From the NCBI GenBank assembly GCA_910574455.1, contig CAJSYZ010000008.1:4032707-4096706 (forward strand): 64,000 nucleotides of DNA, given 5' to 3'. The notes beneath the pieces were generated by a model, which did not search any database, was not told the origin of the DNA, and was given only the letters and a program-made list of their open reading frames with translations. This stretch comes from Trichaptum fuscoviolaceum. Taxonomy: Eukaryota; Basidiomycota; Agaricomycetes; Hymenochaetales; Trichaptaceae. Positions within the stretch are counted from its first letter, which is position 1; the number at the start of each line of letters is the position of its first letter. Both the position numbers and the translations under genes were made by a program. This document shows positions 30,309 through 39,431 of the stretch, piece by piece.

Positions 30309-30873
30309 GTCGAGTGGGGATATTTTCTTTGTCAGAATCGGGGTTGTCTGTGGTGTGACTGGTCAGGGATTCCGTGGAGGTGGTCGGGCTATATGCAGGA
30401 GAAAAGGGTTCCAAGGGCGGAGGGGATGTGGAACTGTTGGAGCTAGAAGTTCGAGCGGGTGCCGGTTGCCTGTGAATGAATCTAAATCCGTTTGGAAGTT
30501 GTACAGATCCTTCGAGGTCATTTGACTTGACCATTTGAATTAGTATATAGAGTCCTATCGAAAGGTGTGCCTGGTGTAATGGAGTCGCATGGGTAAGAAG
30601 AGTATCGATGAAATTGATGAGGTGATTGAGCGGTGGAGTGTTGGGTTCTTCCTGTTGATGAATGAAATTGAATAGGTGGAAAATGAGTGTGGGTTGACGG
30701 TTGGTCGGAGTTTCTGCTGCTAGTGTGCGAAGGTCGTTAAGAATTTGTTCTTTGCTTATTTCTGTGGGAGGGGGAGGGTCATTACGAAGGGGTTGTGGAG
30801 ATGGTATCGGAGTAGGGCGGCGGTGGTTGGTATTGCGGTGTTGACGTGATAATGAACTGATTGTGCGGCCCAT
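30256..30873 (-). CDS. gypsy-2 accessory ORF-A
   Basis: 205 residues from ATG 30871-30873 (MGRTISSL). It overlaps ORF-D upstream and ORF-B downstream in other frames. It resembles gypsy-3 57093-57791: a helical block (EQILNDLRTLA; HLFNFIHQQ) aligns with RQLTELREIA; HLFYFVFKD. Both then have a Leu-rich helix region and a long Ser/Thr/Pro-rich acidic tail containing LEPFSP. Function is unknown. The tail could be disordered or phosphorylated. Confidence 0.65.
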   Translation of the reverse strand: MGRTISSLSRQHRNTNHRRPTPIPSPQPLRNDPPPPTEISKEQILNDLRTLAAETPTNRQPTLIFHLFNFIHQQEEPNTPPLNHLINFIDTLLTHATPLHQAHLSIGLYILIQMVKSNDLEGSVQLPNGFRFIHRQPAPARTSSSNSSTSPPPLEPFSPAYSPTTSTESLTSHTTDNPDSDKENIPTRHAIQLRHPQSNIRSPSL

Positions 30874-31078
30874 ATCGTACTGAAATTTCCGGGGTGTCTC
30901 TTCGATATGCGTGTGAGAACACGAAGCGTTGATTGAAAGGCTGATAGGGTCCTGGGCCTTTGTCAATGCGTTTGAATGCTTCGATAAGGAGTAGTTCCGC
31001 AAGATCCTTGACTTCAGGGCGGATGTCAAGTGAGAGGATGTATGCACAAACGTTAGCGAGATCGGCTGGTTTGATCAT
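30782..31078 (-). CDS. gypsy-2 accessory ORF-D
   Basis: 98 residues from ATG 31076-31078, which is the first ATG on the coding strand after the end of pol (31238). It overlaps ORF-A by 92 nt in another frame, and its TGA overlaps an ATG (ATGA). Similarity to gypsy-3 57673-58023 is weaker but co-linear: a helical N-terminal half with I(R/H)P, then GP(H/N)N(Q/E)F(I/F)IT. Function is unknown. Confidence 0.55.
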   Translation of the reverse strand: MIKPADLANVCAYILSLDIRPEVKDLAELLLIEAFKRIDKGPGPYQPFNQRFVFSHAYRRDTPEISVRYGPHNQFIITSTPQYQPPPPYSDTISTTPS

Positions 31079-31237
31079 GGCCTGGTGGGTAGGGGAGCTT
31101 CTGGGTTCGATGAAATACTTCTGGGGTTGTCTAGATTCCGGGTGGTAGTTGAGATTACACTCGGAGTTTCGGAGGATTTTGACAGATGGCGTTGTGTACT
31201 TGTTCCGGATGGGGTAATTGGACAGATGACCGGGAGG

Positions 31238-34200
31238 TCATTTGATCCGGTGTGCCTTCTTGTATTCCAATAGAAGTTCCTGAGTATTCTCCAGTGATTG
31301 TTCCGATATCCATTGGTTCTCTGATGTCGGGTATCCTAGCCATTTGACGAGATATTCGCGTTTCCTTGGTGGTCCTCGGTGATTGAGTATCGCTTCGACT
31401 TCGAATTCTTCTTCTCCTTCGATAAGGTCAGGTGGCGGTCGTGTGTAAGATGGTCCATGTTCGTCCGTTTCCTTGTGTGGAGTGAGAAGAGAAGCATGAA
31501 ATACTGGATGTATTTTCCAATGCTCTGGAAGATCGAGTTGATAGACATTGTCCCTGAGCTTCTTGATGATTGTAAAGGGTCCTTCTCGTTTAGATTGGAA
31601 TTTCGAGGGTAGTCCGGTGCGTCTGAGGTTCCTGGCTTCTAACCATACACTTTGTCCTTCTTCCAAGGGTTGGAAGTGTGATTCTTGTGTCTCACGCTGG
31701 AATTCTTGTGCGAGAGTTAGAGCTGCTTCGGCTTCGGTTCGGAGTTCCAATATCTTGATTAAACGAGTTTGGAGTGTGGGGATGTTACTGTCGATCTCGG
31801 ATTTTTCCGTAGGGAATGACGTGGGGTCGTATCCCATGAGTAATCGGAAAGGGGTCTGCTCTGTGGTGGAATGCTTGCGATTGTTGTGAGTGAATTCCAT
31901 CATTGGTATGTATCGTGACCAATGTTGGGGGTGGTTTGCTGCGTAAATTCGGAAGTATGCTTCGATTTCCTGGTTCGTTCGTTCTGCTTGTCCATCTGTT
32001 TGTGGGTGATATGCTGTAGACATAGCCTGCTTGATGTGCAGTAAGCGGCATAGCTGTCTGAATAGTGTCGATGCAAATTGGGGTCCACGATCTGAGATTA
32101 TTTTCCTGGGTAATCCAAATCGTTTGTAGACGTTGTCGATGTAGAGTTGTGCTGTATCGAGTGCGGTGATTGTCTTGTTGCATGGGGTGAGTACTATTGC
32201 CTTGGTGCAATCATGGTCCACAATAACACATATGCTGTCATAGCCATTTGATTCCGGTAGGTCGGTAATGAAATCAATATTGACTGTAGCAAAGGGGTAT
32301 GTGTCTTTGTCTGCGATGATCGGGCTGAGCGGAGGTACGAGTGGATGGTGATTTATCTTCATCTGTTGGCAAATTGCGCATCCTTGCACATATTTCGAAA
32401 TGAACTGCTGCATGCGGGGCCAGTAGTAGGTGCGTCGAATCTGTTCCATCGTGTTTGCTATTCCTGGGTGATTTCGCGTGGGGAGGTCATGATGAAGTCG
32501 TAAGATGTTTCTCATGATTTCCTTGTTCTTCGGAACATAGATCTTGTTCCTAAAGTGTACAAGGTTATCCTTGATTGAGAAGTCGGTCATCTTTGGTTTC
32601 GTGAGGGGGAGTTCTTTCTGAATGAGTGTCATTGCTTTCTGAATGTTGCCTGTTTCGAGTCGAATCTTGTCATGAAGTTCGTCGATGTCAATGGTGTTTC
32701 GATCGTCATCGTCCTGTTCTTCTATTTCGGCTTCGAGTATTTCCATCTCTTGAATGAAAACCTTTTCTGGTAGAAGTGTAACTTCGTTGTCGAGTTCTCC
32801 TTCCGTTTTAAATTGATCGGGTCTCCGGGAAAGGGCATCGGATTGGATCATGTGTTTTCCGGGGACTGCTTGGATTTGGAGGGGGTAACGTGAAAGTTCG
32901 TTCTGCCATCGGGCTTGTCGAGGGGTTAATCTTTGTGGTTGTCGCCAATAGGTTAGGTTCTTGTGATCACAATGTACTGTGATAACGTGTGGGCTGCCTA
33001 ATAGATAGTGTCGCCATGTCTGTAATGCGCGGATGATAGCAAATAGTTCCCTGTCGTATATTTGCCAGTTTCGTTGTGTCGGATTAAGTGCTTGGGAGAT
33101 GTATCCAATTGGTCGTAATTGATTATCCTTGTCGAGTTGTCGTAGTACTGCACCAGTAGCTACGGCTGAAGCGTCGGTTTCGAGGTAGAATGGCTTGTTC
33201 GGGTCGGGTTGCATAAGGAGTGGTTGTTTCGAGAATAAGTCCTTGAGTGTTTGAAAAGCATGTTGTTGTCGGTCGGTCCAAACGAATGGTATGTTTTTGC
33301 GTTTTAGTTGATCAAGGGGTCGGCATATGGTGGCATAATGGGGAATGAATCGCCTGTAGAAGTTCGTAAATCCTGTAAATGATCGTATGTCTCGTAGATT
33401 CTTTGGTGTCGGCCAGTCAACTATTCCTTGTATCTTCGTCGGGTCAGTCTTGATCTGTGACTCGGAGATAATGTATCCTAGGAATGGGACTTCGGTCTGG
33501 TGAAATCGGCATTTGGCAGGTTTGAGATATAGCTTGTGTTTCTTGAGGACGTCGAAAACTTCGAGGGTATTCGAGATAAGTTGTTGCATAGTGGCGGCAT
33601 GGATCATAATGTCGTCCATGTAAACAATACACTTGTTTTCGCGGATTTGCTTTGCAAGTATATCATTCATGAAACGTTGAAAGGTGGCGGGTGAATTGCA
33701 TAGGCCAAAGAACATAACTGTTGGTTGAAAGTGTCCTTCTTCGCAGTTGAATGCGGCTTTCCATTGCTCTTCTTCCTTGATTCGAATGTTGTGGTATCCT
33801 TGTCGAATATCGAGGGTGGTGAAGTATTTGGATCCTTGGAGTTGATTCAATAGTGTCTGGGTGTTCAGTATCGGAAATCCATCGCGGATTGTATGCTCGT
33901 TTAGATATCGATAATCCTGAATCGGTCGGAGGGTTCCATCTTTCTTGCTGATGAAGAATAATGGTGAGGCCATTGGTGATGCGGAGGGTTTAATGAATCC
34001 TTTCTTGAGTAGGTCATTAATAAGATCACGGAGTATGGGTCTTTGGTGGTACGGAGTATTGTAGGTTTTGAAGATTTTCGGTATAAATGAGGGTTTCGTC
34101 TTGATTTCGTGATCGTAAGGTCGTGCTGGTGGATATGTTTGGATTTCTTTTTCGGAGAAAATGTTGGCATAGGGCATATATTCCTTTGGGATGTCGAGTT

Positions 34201-34675
34201 TTTCTGGTGGTGGAAGTTTCTGTTGTTTTTCTTGTTCCATTCGGGTTGAAATCGTAATCTTGTTTATGGTGATTGCATCGTTTCCCCAGTCTATCTTTGG
34301 TTTAGCTTGTTTAAACCAAGGTAGACCTAGTATAACGTCGTCCTTTGGGATATGAGTGAGATAGAAATGTGGTGAAAGAGTGTGTGGGTGTGTGATGTGG
34401 ATTCGAGTTCGTTTGGTGACACTGCCTTCTGTGTTGAGTGTACCATCGGCGTTACTGACTAGTATGGGTTTGTCAATTTTCTGCGTTTTTAGGTTGAGTT
34501 TGTTGGCTAGTTTTGAGTTGATGAAATTGAGTTGTGCTCCGGTGTCGAGTAGAGCTGAGAGTGTGTGAGGTTGTCCGTTAATGAGTACCGTGATGGGTAT
34601 GCGAAAAGAGCGAGTGTTTCCGTTGATAGTGATGGTGTTGAGTTGAATCGGATTAACCAACTCGGAGTTGATCAA
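31238..34675 (-). CDS. pol: gypsy-2 Pol polyprotein
   Basis: 1145 codons, no stop. Order: aspartic protease (LLDTGAQLNFINS, near residue 42), reverse transcriptase (LDIRQGYHNIRIKE; YMDD near 352), RNase H (LETDASAVATGAVLRQ; WQIYDRELFAIIRAL), integrase HHCC finger (HHDLPTRNHPG...YYWPRM...GCAICQQM, about 720-770), integrase core (VNIDFITDLPE; SDRGPQF; AYHPQTDGQAERTNQE), and a C-terminal chromodomain (EFEVEAILNHRG...YLVKWLGYPTSENQW, about 1085-1140). It has no ATG at its start and begins in the -1 frame at the gag stop, so it should be made as a Gag-Pol fusion by frameshifting. All catalytic motifs are present. Confidence 0.95.
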   Translation of the reverse strand: MINSELVNPIQLNTITINGNTRSFRIPITVLINGQPHTLSALLDTGAQLNFINSKLANKLNLKTQKIDKPILVSNADGTLNTEGSVTKRTRIHITHPHTLSPHFYLTHIPKDDVILGLPWFKQAKPKIDWGNDAITINKITISTRMEQEKQQKLPPPEKLDIPKEYMPYANIFSEKEIQTYPPARPYDHEIKTKPSFIPKIFKTYNTPYHQRPILRDLINDLLKKGFIKPSASPMASPLFFISKKDGTLRPIQDYRYLNEHTIRDGFPILNTQTLLNQLQGSKYFTTLDIRQGYHNIRIKEEEQWKAAFNCEEGHFQPTVMFFGLCNSPATFQRFMNDILAKQIRENKCIVYMDDIMIHAATMQQLISNTLEVFDVLKKHKLYLKPAKCRFHQTEVPFLGYIISESQIKTDPTKIQGIVDWPTPKNLRDIRSFTGFTNFYRRFIPHYATICRPLDQLKRKNIPFVWTDRQQHAFQTLKDLFSKQPLLMQPDPNKPFYLETDASAVATGAVLRQLDKDNQLRPIGYISQALNPTQRNWQIYDRELFAIIRALQTWRHYLLGSPHVITVHCDHKNLTYWRQPQRLTPRQARWQNELSRYPLQIQAVPGKHMIQSDALSRRPDQFKTEGELDNEVTLLPEKVFIQEMEILEAEIEEQDDDDRNTIDIDELHDKIRLETGNIQKAMTLIQKELPLTKPKMTDFSIKDNLVHFRNKIYVPKNKEIMRNILRLHHDLPTRNHPGIANTMEQIRRTYYWPRMQQFISKYVQGCAICQQMKINHHPLVPPLSPIIADKDTYPFATVNIDFITDLPESNGYDSICVIVDHDCTKAIVLTPCNKTITALDTAQLYIDNVYKRFGLPRKIISDRGPQFASTLFRQLCRLLHIKQAMSTAYHPQTDGQAERTNQEIEAYFRIYAANHPQHWSRYIPMMEFTHNNRKHSTTEQTPFRLLMGYDPTSFPTEKSEIDSNIPTLQTRLIKILELRTEAEAALTLAQEFQRETQESHFQPLEEGQSVWLEARNLRRTGLPSKFQSKREGPFTIIKKLRDNVYQLDLPEHWKIHPVFHASLLTPHKETDEHGPSYTRPPPDLIEGEEEFEVEAILNHRGPPRKREYLVKWLGYPTSENQWISEQSLENTQELLLEYKKAHRIK

Positions 34676-35536
34676 AAATTTCCATCATCATCGTCAAAAT
34701 CATTGTTGTCATCATTGGGATCGGGCATTTCGTCTAGCATGTTGAACAATGCTTCCTGTTCCTGTCCATTGAGGTCTGTCATCATTTCATGGATCTGGAT
34801 TGCGCGTTCAGCAATCAAATCGTCCGGGTCGTCGGGTTCTTCGTCAAGTTCCATCGAGTTGATGTTTCGCTTCTTGAATCGTCCATTGTTTCGTCTGAAG
34901 TTGTTCTGGAATTTCCTTGGGGATTTTCCTGAGCTTCGGAACTTCGAGGTGCGTGCGGGACGCGAAGGGCATTTGTTTGCAAAATGTCCTGCCTTCTTGC
35001 AGTAGAAACAGAGTCCATCTGCTTGCGCTTTCTTCTTTTCCTCGGGCGTAAGCTTGTTGAAGTACATTGCATAGAGCTTGAATGATTCTTCCAGATTTTC
35101 CGGTTCCTCGGGTTGGTCTGATTCGGGTTCAGAATCTATGTCCATCTCGTTGAGTCGTCGTCTGCGAAATTTGTTGAATCGAGGTCGATTATATGAAGAT
35201 TGTCCATAACGGTTGCGGAGTCGATTGAACGGGCGGTTGTCCTGATAGATCTCCTCGTATGATTTTCCTATCTTCCTGGCTGCTTCGTAGTATGGTGCCA
35301 TTATCTTTATTCCATTGTCTGGAACTGGGATATCCTTCTGAAGTAGTGCGGTTCGCGTGTGTCTCAGTAATCCATTCTTGAACATGGAAAAGAGTACTGT
35401 GAAGTCGGTGATGTTTGCTTCACGTGCGAGTCGCTGGAAGTTATGAATGTAATCGTCGATTTTGTCCGTAGGTGCTTGCTTGAGGCTAGAGAGTTCCTTG
35501 AATGCGTCGGCGATGTAATCGGTTGAGATGAAATGT
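34672..35536 (-). CDS. gag: gypsy-2 Gag, 3' portion (split by fold-back insertion)
   Basis: The frame enters at the fold-back element's target duplication (35530-35536), reads HFISTDYIADAFKELSSLK and continues to a CCHC knuckle (CFYCKKAGHFANKC) and an acidic C-terminus ending at 34672. With the part at 38104-38381 it totals 1143 nt (380 residues plus stop), in frame and close to the 388-residue gypsy-3 Gag. The last codons read GGA AAT TTT TGA. Confidence 0.85.
34674..34682 (-). promoter_or_regulatory. gag-pol -1 frameshift site (A AAT TTT)
   Basis: In the gag frame the last codons are GGA AAT TTT TGA. The heptamer A AAT TTT fits the X XXY YYZ rule, and pol is open in the -1 frame from exactly here (AAA TTT TTG ATC). 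The same arrangement occurs in gypsy-3 at about 61715-61723. Confidence 0.7.
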
Positions 35537-36647
35537 CAGTCCTGCCAGTTAGTTCATTGAATGAAATACAGTGTTTGCTGAATGTACTGGAGATACTCAT
35601 TGAATGAGATTACAGCTATTACTGCATGATATAGAGCATCTGATTGAATGAAGTACAGTGTTGCTGTAAACCATGCTCTGCATTTACTCTCAGCAAATGC
35701 TGGTTGAAGCAGTGTAGGGTGAATCAGCCTTGCTGTACATTGATTCAGGGGATGCATACCTAGGGAATACTAGGCATGCAATACCTATTGGGAATATAGC
35801 ACTGGATAATAGAATAATGCATTGCATACCCACCGCTTTTTTAGGTTAATTATAGCATTCAGGTACTGTTGATTGATAGTATGCTGTAATAAATCAGAAT
35901 TTCATAATTTCCATCTATTTTGAGATATGAGGCACACCAGGGTCCAGGACCCTGAGGTCTGGCAGGTTCCAGGTCACTTGGTGCCGCTTTAGAGGAGGCC
36001 GTGGGAATAAACTCAAATTAACCTTTGCAGGTGCTACAAGGCCTTCTAAAATAGCACGAAAATAACCAAAAAATCAGAAAATATTCCTGGACACTGCCGC
36101 TTCGCCCTAGCGTGGGAACTACGCTTCTGAGCGACCATATTAGGGTACCAGTGTGTTCTGGGCCCTCCTGGGCCCTTCCTAAAGCGGTAAAAATCATCAT
36201 AAAATAGATAATTATATTCATTTGCACCTGCATATATGCAGGCTTCTCCTGGGCTTACCAGCAGCAGATAAAATATGCTAAAATCGGATTATATTAGTAG
36301 AAGTATATTGAACATGATCTGGATAGCTAAATAAGGTAATACTAGCTGGGAACATGTATAGAACAGCAGAACATGTTCTATTTTTAATACATAACATATG
36401 GGGCCCATTGCACCACATTGGGGTACCCCCAGAATGCAAATTTCAATAGGAATCCAATGGGACGTACTAGAAGAGCTGAAACGGGCTTTGAAGGCGCCAA
36501 AATATGCATTTTACGTATTGTTACAAATTATTCTTTTATTTAAGTGTTAATTTTGTTACAGCACTTCTACTGCACGTAAAGGCATGTATAAATAGTCGAA
36601 ATGGTACAGAACAACGAGGAGAACAATAATATGAGCTTATAATAGCA
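35537..36647 (+). repeat. left arm of the fold-back element
   Basis: About 1.01 kb of this arm pairs with the right arm. Its outer ~100 bp (35537-35637) is not in the right arm but carries a second, diverged copy of the subterminal word ATTGAATGAA(A/G)TACAGTG, possibly a transposase-binding repeat. Confidence 0.8.
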
Positions 36648-37074
36648 TGTTTGGGGTACAGATGGAATCTGTAAGTTATATGTCTTTCTGACATAACATG
36701 TGCATTCTGATATTACACTTAGCATCTCATCCTACAATGTTGTATATAACTTGTACATTTCAATGACATCCCAAACATGCATTTGGATTATGTTTAGAAT
36801 ACTCATAGTGAATGTTTGGCACTATGTGCCTGACCCATAACCTTCCCAATAAATTAAAATTGACCTATCTTTCCGAAAATTGTATACCTTATATCAATTT
36901 GAAATGCGCTCCGATCGACGTGAAACCTCGCACAATGCGAGAGGTATCTATAGACAGCTATTTAAAGCTTTCAGAGTACGTGCACAGTATACAGACATGT
37001 ATATGAGTGACTAACAATAATTGCATGCTCTCCGAAAATGGTTAGTGTGATAGAGCTATATATAGCCCCCGCGT
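36648..37074. other. spacer of the fold-back element
   Basis: 427 bp of AT-rich sequence. Its left part forms a smaller inverted repeat (GCATGTTTGGG at 36643-36653 against CCCAAACATGC at about 36772-36782). No protein-coding frame of note. Confidence 0.6.
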
Positions 37075-38096
37075 TGCTATTATAAGCTCATATTATTGTT
37101 CTCCTCGTTGTTCTGTACCATTTCGACTATTTATACATGCCTTTACGTGCAGTAGAAGTGCTGTAACAAAATTAACACTTAAATAAAAGAATAATTTGTA
37201 ACAATACGTAAAATGCATATTTTGGCGCCTTCAAAGCCCGTTTCAGCTCTTCTAGTACGTCCCATTGGATTCCTATTGAAATTTGCATTCTGGGGGTACC
37301 CAATGTGGTGCAATGGGCCCCATATGTTATGTATTAAAAATAGAACATGTTCTGCTGTTCTATACATGTTCCCAGCTAGTATTACCTTATTTAGCTATCC
37401 AGATCATGTTCAATATACTTCTACTAATATAATCCGATTTTAGCATATTTTATCTGCTGCTGGTAAGCCCAGGAGAAGCCTGCATATATGCAGGTGCAAA
37501 TGAATATAATTATCTATTTTATGATGATTTTTACCGCTTTAGGAAGGGCCCAGGAGGGCCCAGAACACACTGGTACCCTAATATGGTCGCTCAGAAGCGT
37601 AGTTCCCACGCTAGGGCGAAGCGGCAGTGTCCAGGAATATTTTCTGATTTTTTGGTTATTTTCGTGCTATTTTAGAAGGCCTGTAGCACCTGCAAAGGTT
37701 AATTTGAGTTTATTCCCACGGCCTCCTCTAAAGCGGCACCAAGTGACCTGGAACCTGCCAGACCTCAGGGTCCTGGACCCTGGTGTGCCTCATATCTCAA
37801 AATAGATGGAAATTATGAAATTCTGATTTATTACAGCATACTATCAATCAACAGTACCTGAATGCTATAATTAACCTAAAAAAGCGGTGGGTATGCAATG
37901 CATTATTCTATTATCCAGTGCTATATTCCCAATAGGTATTGCATGCCTAGTATTCCCTAGGTATGCATCCCCTGAATCAATGTACAGCAAGGCTGATTCA
38001 CCCTACACTGCTTCAACCAGCATTTGCTGAGAGTAAATGCAGAGCATGGTTTACAGCAACACTGTACTTCATTCAATCAGCTACCTGGCAGCAGTG
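37075..38096 (-). repeat. right arm of the fold-back element
   Basis: Inverted copy of the left arm, ending GGCAGCAGTG at 38096. Confidence 0.8.
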
Positions 38097-39416
38097 GAAA
38101 TGTGACTTGAATTTGTCAACGAATTGTTGCCAAGTCATAACCCATTGTGCATTGTCCTGTTCGTCTTTAACATTCTTTGCAAAGATTGCAGCAGGTCCTT
38201 CAGTGCAAAAGGAGAGTGCAAATCGTATTTTGCGTTGATCGGTTGCATAGTCCAAATCGTTGAGTGCCAAGTAGTTTTCAACAAGGCTAAGCCATCGGCT
38301 AGCTTCGCTTCGTTTGCCGGTAAAGTTAAAAGGTTTGTTTGCTCCGGTGCCTCGTGGTTGATGGTCTGCTTGATCGGCCATTTCGACTATCACTGGGGTT
38401 CCTGGGTGTGTTGGTGACGGTGGGGGTGGGGGTGGCTGTGGAAGGTTTTCCTGATCGGGGTGTTCGTCGTTTTCCAGAATTTCGGGTACAGGTGAGCTTC
38501 GGTTACTATTGTTGGCGTTAACCGATGTAGATCCTTCGGCTGAGTGTGCAGATCCTTCGGCGGTGTGTGCCGTGTCCTCGGCTTCTGAGTCTTCTTCTGA
38601 TTCGTCTGAAGTTTCTGCTTCAGATTCTCGTCTGCGTCTTCTGAGTTCAGCTTCCTCTTTCTCTAGTTGCTCGAGAGTGAGGATAGTTTGTGTCTCCTGC
38701 GAAGTGTAGTTCTTGGGAAGTGGAGTCCAAGTGGGTATCCAAGTTGCGCCTTCTTCAAATCTAGTGTCGATGCGAAGTCCTTCAAATTGTCCTACAAGTT
38801 CTTCGTCGTTGTCCTTTGCCTTGACTTGGGCTTTGGGTTCTGGTTCTTCGGATTCGAGTTTAAAAACAGGTGCAGGTGTTTTAACCTTTGGTTGGGTGAA
38901 TGTGAGGAGTGGGGAGGTTTGTTCAGCTTTAGGTGCTGCTGCTGCGGCGTAGGATAAGGAGGGTGGTGCTGTCGATTCAGCGGGTGGTGTTTCGGTTTTA
39001 GCTGGTAGTGCTTCTGGTTGAGTGGTGATTAATGGCGAGTGTTGTGAAGGAGCGGGTGATGCAAGTTGAGAAGAAACAACTCTGGGTGAGTTAAGTCGAC
39101 TGCTTGTTCTCGATGTTCTTGCAAGTATCTGGTCGATTTCTTCCTGACTGGGTTCGATTCCTGCGTACCAAGTATTAACCTGTTTGTAGTATGTGGTCGG
39201 GTTCTTGATTGTATGCGAGATTGCTCTCCAGGTGTCGTGTCCTGAGTGAAAATGAAGGTAGACTTTTCTTCTGGATTTGTCAAGTCTGTACCAGGCTCGG
39301 TTTACTGGGTCAAATTCAGCGTTTTCTGGGCGGGTAACTCCAACGGGTACTTGTGCTGCTATGGGTACGTATTTTCCTGGGACTGGTGGTCTGTCTTTCG
39401 GCGCCAGTTTAACGAG
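38097..39416 (-). CDS. gag: gypsy-2 Gag 5' portion with methionine-free N-terminal extension
   Basis: The canonical Gag start is ATG 38379-38381, followed by a GANKPFNF block shared with gypsy-3 and by capsid-like sequence (SRWLSLVENYL) up to the fold-back insertion. The same frame stays open upstream for another 345 codons to a TAA at 39417-39419, with no methionine. This extension resembles the gypsy-3 one: WRAI against WKAI, then a YY/FYR region, (V/A)(G/D)QFE(G/T)LR and a Pro-rich run before the start ATG. Translation of the extension would need non-AUG initiation, recoding or splicing. Gag should form the capsid and bind RNA. Confidence 0.7.
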
Positions 39417-39431
39417 TTACTGAAATTTAAT

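Larger units (their letters stand above)
35537..38096. mobile_element. 2.56 kb fold-back element with ~1 kb inverted arms, inserted in gypsy-2 gag
   Basis: Target duplication GAAATGT (35530-35536 and 38097-38103) flanks it; removing the element and one copy restores the gag frame. The left end CAGTCCTGCCAG matches the complement of the right end (CACTGCTGCCAG) at 10 of 12 positions. Arms of about 1 kb (about 35638-36647 and 37075-38085) are inverted copies with only a few differences. No transposase frame is present, so it must be mobilised in trans. CAGTG-type ends with a 7-8 bp duplication fit a hAT- or KDZ-like source, but this is inference. Confidence 0.85.

Noticed and set aside
28906..31078. 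Envelope protein (errantivirus-like) downstream of pol
   Set aside because: No signal peptide, furin site, fusion peptide or consistent membrane anchor shared by both elements.
36018..37805. Identical 71- and 105-codon frames in the fold-back arms
   Set aside because: Repeated only because the arms are inverted copies; no transposase motif.
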